Source of the DNA: Drosophila pseudoobscura
Lineage: Eukaryota > Arthropoda > Insecta > Diptera > Drosophilidae
Reading direction: 5' to 3'
DNA: 64,000 nt
Assembly: GCF_009870125.1 (NCBI RefSeq)
Contig: NC_046681.1
Coordinates: 14,521,001 to 14,585,000, forward strand
Position numbers and translations under genes: made by a program. Position 1 is the stretch's first letter, and every line of letters begins with the position of its first letter. Below the pieces are notes generated by a model, which saw only the letters and a program-made list of their open reading frames with translations, was not told the origin of the DNA and did no database searches. Positions 11,001 to 24,100 of this stretch are shown in pieces.

Positions 11001-14000
11001 AATATATTTCTTATAAAGGGTTTTTAATTTCATTGCCAGATATTACTCCCTCAACAGAGGCTAAAACCGTTGAACCGAAACCCAATGAATCCTGTGTACA
11101 GAACAACAACAGCATCAACAACAACAACAACACTACCCAAGCAGCAGTTGCAGCAGCAGCATCAACAGCAGCGCCACAAAATGATAAAGATACTGGGGTC
11201 AGTCTCAGTCACAGTCACAGTCCAAGCGCAAGCTCCACGCCGCCAGCAGGCATCTATGAAGTAACCGCCGAGGAGAGCGATTGCTGCATCAATGGCGGCG
11301 GCAATGGAGTGGCAATGGTGGGCGGATCGCGACCGCTCGATGTAAATAAAAACACCAAGAGCGCAGGCGACGACTTTGAGGACACGCACAGCATGGACTC
11401 GGCGTTTGAGAGTGCATCCGAAGGTGATATTAGTCGCCATCTGCCCGACGAGTTTAGCCGTTTGTCCGTGTCGCTGGAGAGCACGCGACTGGATGACATG
11501 GCCAAGGAGATGGGTGGCATTGAGACGGCCACCATTGCCACAGAGTCTACAGAGTGTCTGCTGGTGGCAGAGGAGGCGGCGGCGCCTGTGGCGGCTGCGG
11601 TCACCCCCACGCCGCTCCCCAATGATTCATTCCAGCAGCCGAAGGTGACCATTGCCGAGGAGTGCCGTCCAAGCACATACTCCTATACCGGTCCCAGTCC
11701 CACGCCAACGCCGCCACCGCCCTCCACATCGCCAGGCGGGGCAAGCATCGGAATGCGACGCACCGAGTCGAGTTGTGCGTACCTCAATCAGTCCACGCGC
11801 AATTGGTCGCACAGCGCGGAGAGTCTGTGCAGCGATATATCGTTGGATGGCAACAACAGCAACAACAGCACCAACAGCACCGGCAACGATCCCGATTTTG
11901 CGGATAAGCTCACGAAGAACGACACGCTTTCCAGGCGGCAGCTGGCGGAAGCGGCCAACCTCGAGGCAGCCAATCGGGCGCCCAGCGGCCTGAAGGCCCT
12001 CACCATGTGGAATAATAACCTCACCAAGGAATGCGCCGCCAGTGTGGCCGAGCTGCTGGAGAAGACCATTTCGCTGGAGCTGCTCAACATTGGAAAGAAC
12101 TGCCTGTCCAATGATTTTGTGAGCACCATCAAGGAGAGCCTCACCAAGAACACTACCCTCACGACGCTGGGGCTACAGAGTGCCCATCTAAGTGCCAAGG
12201 GTATCGAGACACTGGCCTCCATTCTCAGCTTCGGGGGCAACAGCAAGCTCCAGCGCATCGACATACGTGACAATAAACTAGAGGTCGAAAGTCTGAACAT
12301 AATCGCCGAGGTGCTCAAGTCCAACAAGACCCTCACCCAGATCGACATCAATGATGAGCCCAAGCGTCTGACGGTAGGTTCTTCAATCGGTTGCCTGTTG
12401 CACCAAAGATAATCCGTTCCTCATTTTGCCAAAGAAATCCTCATGTATTCTCACTGCTCAGCTCATCCGAAATTAAAATAGAAGTTGAGTTTTGTTATTT
12501 GTTGCGATGGTTCAGTCTCTCATGTTGTAAAGCAAATTTCAAGGCGTTTCTATATCTTGTAACAATAATTTACTTTGGTGTGTTTTCAATGTTTTAGGCT
12601 TAAAAATTCTACTCTAAATGTTCGAATCCATGTCCAAGACTTCGTTTAATGTTTAAAATAGAGTTTATTATAGAGTTTGTAGATAGTGCACATATCTCGT
12701 TATATTTTCGTGTTTAAATCTGCTTTACAAATTTTTTGTGACATTGTTCTATAGACTTTATTCGCTGCATCCTAGCAATGATACACAGTGTGCATTTGCA
12801 AGGATATTTAAAGTTTCGACTAACCAAAACTCTAGCGTTTTCTTACATGTTTTTTTTTTTGTCTTTGGTTTTGTTTTGTTTTGGATGGTTGATCATTTGA
12901 TTTGGAATTTTAATTGAATCGTTTTCATTTGTGGACACCGTGTCGTTTCGTTGTCTCCCTCTCATCATCTCTCTGTTAAAGTTGCCCATAGTGCCGATAG
13001 TAAATGTTATACCGCCATCGCCATTGCCCCAGGAGTTCGTAAGTAGAATCTCAGATCAATAAATGCTCCTTCTATTGCTGCTGCTGCTGCTGCTCCTCCT
13101 CTCCTCTCTGCCACTCTTAAAAGCTTGGCTTGTGCAACAAAAGTTTTAACAATTTTGCTATTAACAAGCCACACAATCGCACATATTCGCTGCCTGGTTC
13201 CGACTCCTCTTTCAGAACTAAAAACACCAGCTAAAACGTGTACCACTAGTTTAAGGAAAATCACTGATTAGATTTGTTATCTCTTTTTGCAGATTGGCAG
13301 CGATGCCCATTTGGACTACACGCGAGTACTGGATACAGTGCGGTCCATGTGCTTCAGGAATGAGAAGATGCAAGCCCAGGAGCTGACGGAGAAGGCGGCG
13401 ATTGTGGGCGGCGCCGGCATCAACAGCAATAGCAGCAGCAGCAGTGGCTTCAACAGCGGCTATCGGTGTCGCGGCGGTTACTACTTGGGCTCACGGAAGA
13501 TCTCACTTACCTGCCAGAGCAGGCCATTTGTGGACGCCAACACAGGCACTGTGACGTCCTTGGCAGCAACCGTCGCCATGCCCACATCGGCCGCCGCCCT
13601 ACTGGAGGTGAAGCGGAAGACGGGCACGCGTCTCCGTTCGCCGGGTCCCAGTCCGCCCACGATCTCGCCGTCATCCTCGCCGAATCGCAGCCGCTTTCAT
13701 GTGTCCCGTGTGGCGGAGGTCAGCAGCGGCAGCATCAGCAGTCCGCTGATCTCGCCGCTCGCCCAGATGCCCCCGCAGCATCCACCCACGCCGCGCTCGG
13801 CAAGCAGCTGCATGTCCATACCCACCATCGGCGGCTGTTCGCCCAGCGGCAGCCAAAGCAGCCTAAATGCGGTGGGTGTGGGCACCCTGCCCACGTCGAG
13901 CTCGCTGCCGGCCATGGCCTCGGTTACGTCCTCGACCCAGACCATAAAGCGGCTGTCGGTTTCGCCTCGGTCCCGCTTCCATGTGTCGCGCATCTACGAG

Positions 14001-15519
14001 GATCCCCAGGTTCCAATGGCCAATCGTCAGCTGCCACCCATCACGCCGCACACGCCACCCATTGATCTGCCGCCCACACCGATGTTGAAGTCGTCCCGGA
14101 AGGCGGTGCAGCTGTCGGAGGCGGTCGAGGCAGCAGCTGCTGCTGCTGCCACTGCCACAAGCGGCAGTGTAGTGATCATCAGCAATGTAGTAATTGTGGA
14201 GCCAACCATAGACGAACCAGACGAGAGCGACGCACAGCGAAACAGTACAAATGCCGACGAGGCTGCGGGACAGAAACTCTCTCCGCATTTCTCCCACAAC
14301 TCCCCCATTTCATCCAATTCATGCTCAACATCGCCCGGTAGCAGTGGCAGCAGCATTAGCAGTGGCAGCACCAGCAGCAGCAGCAGCACCAACGCTTGTG
14401 CCGGCAGCAGCAGCAGTAGCACCTCCACCGACATTACAGACTCTATTAGCTCGGGCCCCCCATCAGGATGCTCTGAACCAGTGCCCAGGCTCTGTCCGTT
14501 GGCCGTTTTTGGAGACAATGATATAACCCTTACCAAGGAGTCGGCTGCTGTGGTGGCACTCTCGGCCGCTGTGCCAGCGCCAGTGCCAGAGGCAGATCCA
14601 GAGACAGTAGAAACAGAACCAGAACCAGAGCCAGCGCCGGTAAGCAGTCCACAGCCGACGGCACGTTCCCGCAAGACCTCGTGGATAGCCAATCCGTCGG
14701 CGGTGGACAAGCTGCTCACACTGTTCAATCCGGGGACGATATTCCAGCGCAGTTCCTCGCCAGAGCAGAAGGCCAGTCAGCAGCAGGTTTCAGGGGCCAA
14801 CACCGCCACAAACAATGCACAGAGTTAGTCATCCCAGTCGATTATATTCAGATCCGGAAGGATTAAAACAGTTTATCCATGGTTTTAATGTATTTTATTC
14901 ATTTCTATTGACAGCAGCAGACGATGGTAATGCCACAACACAAACATCCATTCTGTCGGTCACGCGAAAAACTTCGCCCTCCTCCTGGACCTCTCTGACC
15001 GGCGGGAGCCACTGCGCCACCTCAAACTCTAACTCTAACTCAAACTCCAATTTGGACAGCGTTTCCGGCACAGGCAGTTCTTCATTCCTGGACACGGCCT
15101 CGCGTCAGTTGCGTGACTTTAGCAAGCAGGTCTTTCGACAGAACATCTCGTTCAACAACAGCGGCGATGGGGCAGCCAGCTCGGGGCCAGCAGGCGTCCA
15201 GTTGGATGGGAACGGGGCAACGGGTACGACTACTACCTCGTCGTCGAGCAGCACAGAGTCGGCCTCGCCGCCGGAATGCAATGCGGCTCATATGCCGCCT
15301 AGCCTGAAACGGCAGCTGAAGGAGAACATCTCCCCAGAGCACACCATCAACGAGGAGACGCTGCACACGCTGCAAAAGCTGTCGCGAGTGGAAGATGTGG
15401 CGACCCTCAAAGCGGAGGCGGCCGCAGAGTTGGGCGACATTGAGATAGTGATGTACAGCGAGGTTGTCCATTGCCTACCTGAGGAGCCGACGCAAAATCA
15501 GAAGTCGGAGCCGGAGTAG
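2053..15519 (+). CDS. PPP1R37-type leucine-rich-repeat regulator of protein phosphatase 1
   Basis: Seven coding exons: 2053-2797, 9473-9675, 9734-10052, 10113-10973, 11040-12373, 13293-14823, 14915-15519, giving 1865 aa. The product resembles vertebrate PPP1R37/LRRC68, an LRR protein that binds and inhibits PP1. Residues 226-248 hold the PP1 docking motif RVSF followed by TGYLEPANPW, as in the family (RVSF..EP.NPW). RNI-type LRRs run from about residue 265 to 485 (CEALEEIFKR, MIEYYEAAIELDISYNK) and resume at about 1025-1150 (LKALTMWNNNLT, LLNIGKNCLSND). Between them lie about 540 low-complexity, acidic, Ser/Gln-rich residues. The tail is Ser/Pro-rich with two SRFHVSR motifs (residues 1287-1293 and 1381-1387). 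The N-terminus is Thr/Ala-rich. Exons 3/4 and 4/5 are joined by 60- and 66-nt introns without in-frame stops, so retention would add 20 or 22 residues. The last donor (GTTAGT at 14824) is the least certain junction. Confidence 0.85.
5534..5574 (+). repeat. CAG/CGG trinucleotide repeat
   Basis: A (CAG)n run turning into (CGG/CAG) repeats, inside the first intron of the LRR gene. The short open frame across it (Ala-rich or Ser-rich depending on frame) has no other coding support. Confidence 0.8.
7962..8000 (+). repeat. Short minisatellite (GTCCGTG / CCAGT units)
   Basis: Repeats of a 12-nt unit, TCCGTGCCAGTG, with one flanking variant on each side. It lies just after the palindromic run TCGAATTCGA (7941-7950), which is itself repeated nearby. 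Intronic, no coding role seen. Confidence 0.7.
12374..13292 (+). other. Intron 5 of the LRR gene (919 nt)
   Basis: Phase-0 intron: donor GTAGGT directly after the ACG codon ending at 12373, acceptor TTTTTGCAG ending at 13292. It splits the last LRR (DINDEPKRLT | IGSDAHLDY). If translation ran through the donor it would stop at 12412. AT-rich interior with a CTG run near 13078; no nested gene seen. Confidence 0.75.
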
Positions 15520-16515
15520 AAGGCCTCGAGCATAGTCTTGGAGGAAACGCACAGCACTGAGTAGGATGATGATCGGCTACTTACAAACAAACATAGAACC
15601 TAAGCAAATTTATCGTGTGCAATTGACAATGTTGAGCGGCAGAGAAATGGAAAGGAAAGGAAAACCGACTAAAGAACCACCCACCCAGCATTCCCATGGC
15701 GCTCCTTTGAACCGAAACCACCCCACCCGCCTTGAAAAATGATGATGACGATGATGAAAGAATGTGGAGGGGCCTCTCTTCGAGACCCTCCTGTAACTAA
15801 AATAACTATTAACAGAAAGAGAATCAGAAACAACAAATATGAAGAAGTACACAAGTTAGTGGTAACTTTTGTTTTATTTTTGGTTAAATTCGTTTTAAGT
15901 TAAAAAAAATACTTATCGACCAGAAAACAAATTACACACAGAAGAGAGAAAATATAAATATATTTTAATTATGAAACTATGAAAACTATATATGATATAT
16001 GGCATATTAAATGCAAAAACTAAAATGGATAAACTTCTATGAATGTATAAAAACTAAAGAAAACAAAAAGAAAACCTGTACACACACATAAACCATCCCC
16101 AAGAAAAGAAAATAACTAAATGTAAACCATCCATTGGCCCACAGTGTCGCCGAGTGTCGATTGCTGGATATTGAAAAGTTGCATAGATCTTATCTAGGAA
16201 AAACCATGTGAAACTTAATTGAAAAAAACTTGTACTTACCCATCATCCAAAAACCCACATTGTTATACACATTACTTAAGTTAATTTTAACAGGAACGAA
16301 ACGGAACTTAATTAGGGAAACCCTCCCACCATATATGGAATGAAGGTTGGGTGAGCCTGCCCAAGTATTATGAATTGGAATAACTTTCAAAGAACACTTA
16401 AATTAGGTACTTAATCAACATAATTAAACGGAAGAAACCACACCCAAATCCTGTAGGCAATCTTAAGTTCAATGACATTGTGCAATTAATCGTACATTCT
16501 TATACACAATACACA

Positions 16516-16542
<27 letters not shown>
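16516..16542 (+). repeat. CA dinucleotide microsatellite
   Basis: Uninterrupted (AC)n of about 13 units within the presumed 3'UTR of the LRR gene; likely polymorphic in length. Confidence 0.85.
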
Positions 16543-16546
<4 letters not shown>

Positions 16547-17623
16547 AAACGGAAATGGAAGCGCACGCGAAAACTAAACAAAACAAACGATACGATACGA
16601 AACAAAACAAAACAAAACAAGCACCCAAAATAAATCCAATTGATCTCATTATGTGATATTTGTCGTAGTGCCCAAAGCGTTCACTGTAGTACGTGTATCT
16701 TACATATAACCAAAACATACGAGTTAAGTACATGGTGTACGGAAACAGAAACACTTTTGCTTTAAGTAAGCTTACTCAAACAAACCCAATACCCCAGCTA
16801 AGACCCAGCATCTCTGAAACATATTCCCTGAACAGCAGAATCACTATTTAAGGAATGCAACTTTTCAGCAATGCCAGCACTCGATGAGGCGACACAAACG
16901 CAAACCCGAACCCAAACCCTATATTGACCCACACCACATATAATATTTATATAGAAATGTAAACATATTTCGATTCAACGCCCAGATCTTGTAAATACCG
17001 CGTGTGTGTACTCGTGTACTCTCTCTATTATAGAATGTGGCAGGAGAAAGCCTCTAGACGGGGAGCTACACCCAAAACTTTGAGTTCATTTTAAATATTT
17101 TTTGTTTCCTTTTAATTTTTTTTTGCTCTTTGTTAATGATTTTGTTTTTGTTTACCGATCATATTATTGTTTAAAACTATAAATGTAACTATATTATATA
17201 GATGTATATGTATGTATATCTCTATACATTAAGTAGGCAAAAGCGAGCAAGTTTTTATTCAAATACTATTTTCCAAAATGCACCAATCGAAACATTTTCT
17301 TCTCCTTACTTAAACATTTGATCATTGTATCGTACTTAATTTACAAAAGAAAACAACAGAAAACCAATGAAAAGAAAAGATGGAACGATTTTTGGTGCTT
17401 TCAGGCCTTATTGCTAGACAGGACACCCCTCTTAAATTCGGCAATCGAAACTTAAACTCATTTAAATGTTTGATTGATCAACACTTTCGGTACTTTGAAC
17501 AGTGAATTCATATTCTGTACCTATGATTTTTCGTTGCATTGGCAAATTAAACGTATTTTCATAATCTAAGTTTATAAATTAGTAAAGAAAAAAAGCAGAC
17601 CTACTAAACCGAAAAATTTACTG

Positions 17624-17629
17624 AATAAA
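17624..17629 (+). terminator. Distal poly(A) signal, LRR gene
   Basis: Canonical AATAAA followed within about 40 nt by a T/G-rich stretch. It lies about 450 bp before the next promoter on the same strand, so it is a sensible transcript end. Confidence 0.5.
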
Positions 17630-18073
17630 CTTTTGAAAGTTGTAATGAAAATATAAAATATTTTTTGTAAGGATTATCTATCTTCTGGCGGACTATCTCT
17701 GGAGAACATTACTTCTACTTATTCACTGCTCTTCCTAAAACTATATGAAAACGTTATGACATCTGTTGATATGAGCCCAAGACCAAGGGATATGTTATGC
17801 ACATACATATGTTGTACAGATGACAGGTGGAAGGAGGCACGAGTGGGTGGGTGTGTGTGTGGCAAGGAAGCGTAAAAATTTCATTCATGAATGTGTCGCG
17901 CTGTAAATGTGCTGTTGGTGTGGGTGGCTGCTGCCACAGTGGGGGTGGCTTCTTAACAGAGCTCTGTTTGTGGCAAGTCCTTCGCTGTTGGGCCCCGCAC
18001 ACGCACACGCACACAGAAGTCAGGCTGGGGGCGTGAGGCCGAGCTTCATTCTGTGGCAGATGGAATATCTGCG

Positions 18074-18108
18074 TTCAGTTCCACTTCGAGTGTCGTTCGG
18101 TGCGGATC
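18074..18108 (+). promoter_or_regulatory. Inr + DPE core promoter of the Oatp gene
   Basis: TTCAGTT with A+1 at 18077 matches the fly initiator (TCAKTY). Exactly at +28 to +32 (18104-18108) stands GGATC, a full match to the DPE consensus (RGWYV). Spacing is the strict one required for TFIID binding at TATA-less promoters. The leader would be 87 nt, up to the ATG at 18164. No TATA box is seen upstream. Confidence 0.7.
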
Positions 18109-18163
18109 GCAGTCGCAAATATTCTCTCTCGTTGGGACATTGAGTGAAGGGGAAAGTGAAACG

Positions 18164-21100
18164 ATGGCAACTGTGGCTACTAATGCGGACGCGGATGCAG
18201 CTGCTGCTGCTGCTACTCCTGTGGCACTGGAGTCCACCGTCAATCCAAAGTGTGCCAATGTGAACAACAATAATAGTGCCCGCTCCAGCCGGGTGGGCAG
18301 TGCTTCTGGGGCAGACCAGGACACGGATACAGATGCGGCATTACAGGTGGACCAGCGCTTTGGCTGGTGCAGCTTTCAACCGCAGTGGCTGCAACGTTTC
18401 TGCACCGCCAAGTGGGCGCTCTTCTGGCTCTGCTGGGGCGGTGCGTTGCAAGGTGAGTCGGCCACTGGATCCAGACCAGTCCAGAGAATCCAGAGAATCG
18501 TTTCTTGTGGGGGCTCGCCACTTAATTCGTTTAAATGGCTCGTCTCGCGCGAACTTTCGACCCACGCAGTATTTTATTTATTCAGTTTTTGTGGAACGCA
18601 GTGAAGGTTACACTTGAAGCATCCAAAAAAATTTAACCACCAACCGGATTAAGATATATGTATTTGCATGCTTTGGAAATTTAAATTTTAATGAAATAAT
18701 ATTTATAGGATATACCCCATTCTGAGTTAATTCCTATGCCCCCTTAAATACTCGTACATTGTAGCCAGCGAGCATATTTCTTTGGATTATTACACAAATA
18801 AAGAAAACTTTCCTGGAAAGAGCTGGGCAAACTTTGAACCAGGAGTCTGTACGCCTGGCCCTGTACTCCGAAAGACAATGCCATGCACATCCGCATCGCT
18901 TCATTAGCATCCTGAGCAAATCCTGAGACCCGGCCCAAGTCTGTGTGCAACAGATAAGAGTGTTCGCTTCGCCCAAAAGGGTTTGAGGTTGGAGCTGTTG
19001 CTGGAGCTGGAGCTGGGGCCAGAAGCAGGTTGAAGTTGCAATGAATAGACGCAAATTAAAAATTAATATCAGCCTGGAGCAGTCGAGGGAGTTGGCTTTT
19101 CTAGCCCGAGGATGCATTAACCTCAAAAAATCCACTCACTTTGAATAGTTTGAAAGGCCCGGTGAAGTGTAAATGGTTCTCCACAAGGAACCAAGGCGTC
19201 GGAGTGGGATGGTATCTCTTGACGTTGTCATAGGCATTTTTGGTGGGATGGGGCATGGGCGTGAGTCCAGTGATGCTGCTGGGGGGAGGCGGCATAAATC
19301 AAAACAATGTTAATCGCTGTTTACCCAACCCAACCCCTAGCCCATCCTCCTCCACTGAACGGAGACCGTGGTGTCCATGGCTACGGGTAGCTTTAGCTTC
19401 GAGTTCGGGTTCCACTCCTTACGGGTTCACGCGGTTAATTAAAATTCGCCAATTTCCCCGAAACTGTCGACACGTTTATGCCTGTTTCGAGGGATTAGGC
19501 TATGTTCCAGGGATTAGATGAGATGAAATTTGCAAAAGTGCATTCGCTGGATGGAGGCCAGTTTGGCAATTTTTGGATGCTTGCCAAAAGGACACTCGGA
19601 GATGAGCGCGTGAGCGGGAGCTAAAATTATTTCGTATGCTCAATATATGCACATATGTACACATATAGGAAATCATGATTTATTGCCCGATACGACAATA
19701 ATTAGAATAGTATTAATATATGTAGAAGGTTATACCCGTATTATAATATTTTAAAATGTTTAGTTATTATTATTTCTATTCGTATTATTTTTTATTAAAG
19801 TCGCATTTTTTTGACATATCCCAAAATGGTTTTTCATATCAATAGTTTTATGTATCTTCGGACAAATTTCAATTTGAATATAAATCTAAGCTATTCTACT
19901 ATTTTTATAATTATGCTTTTTTCCAATCGGAGAGCTTTTTTTAAATACTTACATTTATGTTGAACTCCTTTTGAATTCTACATCTCATTCCATATTGATT
20001 GTTAAGCTGAAAATCGAAAAGTTTCAAGATTTTCTCCAATAGGATCTCGATTTGAGGTCATCACGTGGACATCTCTGGTTGAATTTTGCCCTGCCCTCGT
20101 ATTTATGTCTTGGCCGTGTGCTGTAAGCAAACTGGGCTCTTGCAGTCTCTGCTGCATGACTGGGCTGCCGGCATCTGTTGCACATTGCGCTGCCCACTGA
20201 CCCTCGACGTGGGAATGCTTCCGGTTCGCTTTTGGGAGTCACATAGAAGCATCGTACCCCAGTACCAGTACCCAGTACCAGTACTCCATCCATCCTCCAT
20301 TGGCCCACCCGCTGCTCTCGCGCCTGCAATGTTTGCTGGACTTGCCCACAGGATGGATCGGATACGGTTTCGGACGGCACGTGACCGAAAATATTAATCA
20401 GTTGACACGGAATTAACATAAATCATCCGCAACAATTTTGGATTGTCGCGTTCGCTCGCCATGCATCAAATGGTTCAAATGGTTTATTGTTGTTGCTTAT
20501 GCCGCAGAACAGAACAGAGCCCGACCCGAGTATCTTTCTATGGAAATGAGACTCGACTCTGGTGACTGCACTCCCCAGGTGGAAGCACATGCATGCGAAT
20601 GTTTTGATCCAAACGATGATCCTATTTAAGTAGTCAATGGCAGAGGCACAGTCGAATATAGGAATATTTATAGACCCTTTCTTGGAACTACTATAGATTT
20701 TACACTGTGGCAAAACTGGTCCATAAAGAAGATAATGAATCAGTTTCTTAAATTCCTGCGGATACATATGATTATATGGTGCTAACATATGACATAATCT
20801 AAACTTTAATTGATTCTCGAACTGATTCTGATAATTACCTATGAAATTGAAAGCATTCTTGATAGCACACGTATTTTCTATACATTTTCTTTTTTTTTTT
20901 GTATACTTAATGTTGATATTCGCATCTTAAAGTCTATCATGTGCTAATTAGACAAACAGTTTTCATCAATATTTCCACATGGCCGCAAAAGGACTTACTT
21001 CAATCGATGTCCATGCAAAATAGGAGATTGTCACGTAGCCATAGCAGCCGTCGGCACTTCACTTCCTTGGCAAAAGGTCACACACGCACTTCAGAGACTC

Positions 21101-24100
21101 CCGCCCATGTCTCCCCTTCAAAGTCTCAGGGTTTTCCTGGTGAAATATTAAATGATTGCACTTAGTGGGGTAAATGACTCGTAAGTGTCATCGTCGTCTG
21201 CCACGCTCCTAGGACACCTTTAAGTCCGGCAGATGACCACGGGAGGACCGGACCGGACCGGACCTCTTTCAAACACGAGACGATTATTGGAAAATAAATT
21301 GAATTTGTTGTTCCGGAGGGGGGGCCACAAAAAAAATAATATTCTAAGCAATACAATGGCAGTGGGTCGAGAGCGGAGAGGCGTTCGCAGAAATAACAGA
21401 TTTATAATAGAAAATGCGCCTAAGCTCAAAATCAATTTGTCGTACAGATATTTAATTTATGACCCGCCCCCCGGTAACACCTCCTCCATCAGTCAAAACA
21501 CCACTGGCTTCCGCCCTCGTGTCCTATCCTGTAGCGCTCTGTATTGTATTACAATCTGTTAAACTGCTGCCTCTCTGGAGTCATAAAATCATATTCTTCA
21601 CTCACTAAAGTTGGGGGATGATCCCTGCCCCAGATGATAGATAGCAGGGGATGAAAGCGAACGGAAATCTATCCTTGTATTGACGGACCAAACTTTCTCT
21701 TTCAGGTCTGATTGTCAACGGATTGATCAACGTCTCAATCTCGACTATAGAGCGGCGCTTCGGATTGCGCTCGAGACAGATGGGCCTGGTGGCCAGTGGC
21801 TACGACTTGGCCTCGTTCGCCTGCCTGGTGCCTGTCACCTACTATGGCGGACGGAAGGGTGCCTCCAAGCCGCGCTTCATTGCCATCGGACTGATAGTGA
21901 TGGGTCTTGGTTCGTTGATCTTCCTGCTGCCCAACTTCCTGGTGGGTCCCTATCGGGCCACCATTGCCGAGGCGAATGTCTGTGAGATGGGGAGCAGCAG
22001 CAACCCCAATGCGAACCCGAATCTGAATCAGACAATGGTGCAGTAGTAGATGCGACTAGCTGTCATGGCAACTAAATCTCTGATATCCTTGCAGCAATAC
22101 TCCTGCGAGGTAAATGCTGGGAATGGAGAGCGCGAGGAGTACGATAGTTTAACGTGGACCGTGTGGCTGTTCTTTGGGGCTCAACTGCTCCATGGTGCCG
22201 GTGCTGCACCCCTCTTCACACTGGGCGTCACATACATCGATGAGAATGTCTCAAAGAAGATGTCATCTGTTTACTTGGGTAAGTTTCGCAGGCAACGGCA
22301 ACGGCAATGGCTACGGGACGGCAACGTCTCATTGATAAGACGCGCAAAAACTTTACTTTTGTCTGGAGTCGCACAACAAATGAAGTACTATGCACAAATA
22401 CCCACACTCTTCGGATATCGCACTCCTGGGGTGGTTTGGTTATAGGGACGTATCAAACAGAGTATCCAAAGTATCTGCTAGTTGCTCTCACACATGAATA
22501 TTTATTTTTATTTGCGACATCGGTTACAAAGGGAAGCAAACAGTATTTACTGTTTGTGCCCCAGGCTCAGTTCGCAGTTCCCAGTTCCCAGCTCCTAGCT
22601 CGCAGGAAATCTCGATCCCAATCCTGTGACAGAGGTCTCGTGCCGTGCCAGCCATCCTTCCCCTTGTTGACCCAATTTTAAAGAGCAGCCGCCTGCGATG
22701 GCGACGGCGACGGCTGCTCCTGATTGTTGCTGACTCAGTTCAGACTTAGACTCGAGTCCAGGGAAGAAAACGAACGCCAGCGGAAATTTATTGCCTCTTA
22801 GTTAAGTTTATCGTGGCATCCGAAAGACGACAGTGAAATTATCAAACCCGTCCAGCCTCGGCTTCAGTACGAGTACGAGTAGTCCTGTCTGTCTGTCTGG
22901 CTTTGAGACAATTGAAATTCGCTTTGGCTGAGGCGTTTTCCTTCACTGAGAGTATATTCGAAGGCGTAAGCCTCAAAGGAAAGATAGTAAGGTGCGTTTC
23001 AAAGATGTACACCTAGTAATAGTTCTAGTATAAGCAGATTACAGGAGACATAGTCAATTACTCTGTAAATGTTCCGATTTCTTACTGGCTTATGCGAGAT
23101 AAGATAAATCTCTTTGTCAGAGATTTAGACATCATTAATGATTACTTAAGTTTTTAGAAACTATCGTAGAAGATGAAATTATAGCAGAGTAAACATTCCA
23201 CCGCCTTAAATACCCGAAACGCACTGTATTTCAATGTATTGTAAATGAAGGTCGCAATTGAAGACTTTTGTCATGCAAATTAAGATGCAGTCAGATGATA
23301 AGACCAGCTGGAAGGGAGAGAGTTTGCTATCCAACCCAGATGCGATGACAATTCGAACCGTTTCAAATTGAAGTTTAATTGAAGAGTTTCCGATGCTATA
23401 ACTCGATGTTTTTTGACAGGCATCTACTATACGATGGCCACCGTTGGACCCGCCATTGGCTACGTACTCGGCGGACAATTGCTGCTCATCTACACGGACT
23501 GGATGACCGTGGACCCCGTCCAGTAAGTGTGCATCTCTGATAAGCTGGCAATGATTGTTATTAATCGCGCGACTTAGTAGCAGTAGTAGTAGCAGCTGAA
23601 GGAGTGTTTGTGGGGGTCTGGCAGGTGACTCCAAGCTGCTCCCAGGAGAGGCAGGAGTATGCTGGGTACTGCGGGGCTTATTTGTTACTCTGGCAACGGC
23701 AAATGCCACAAAGCACTGTGCCGGGTAAATATCTCTAGAGAGTAATAAAACAACATTTCGTGCTGACAACAAGGAAATAAGGTGCGAATGAGCATTTGTT
23801 TGATTCACATCCCACTTCCCCTCATCCCCTGGAGCGGAATGGGGATACCAGCACAGGGGGTGGTAGAAGGATGGGGTGGATGGAAGCCAAAGCAACAAGC
23901 AGCCAAGCAGAGGGATACACATGGATACAAAAGAGTCGACCGCATGGCTTATTGTCAAGGAGATGCCATAAGTCATAATGTCTGCTACACCTCCTTCCCA
24001 TCACTCGGGAGTCCCCCTCCAGCAACTCCTTAAATTATGTGGAAAACATGTAAAATTTTGTTTATGATTTTTTGCGTGTTTACGAGAGATTTTTGGGCGA

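Larger units (their letters stand above)
15520..17650 (+). other. Probable 3'UTR of the LRR gene
   Basis: A-rich sequence without ORFs follows the stop codon. It holds a CA microsatellite, a perfect Pumilio response element TGTAAATA at 16990-16997, and several poly(A)-signal candidates (AATAAA at 16629-16634 and 17624-17629). The distal signal, followed by T-rich sequence, would give a 3'UTR of about 2.1 kb, in line with long 3'UTRs of neural or maternal fly transcripts. The extent is inferred. Confidence 0.5.

Noticed and set aside
23206-23976. 256-aa minus-strand open frame within the Oatp region
   Set aside because: It runs antisense across Oatp exon 4 and its flanking introns, has no family resemblance, and the plus-strand exon matches the Oatp core.
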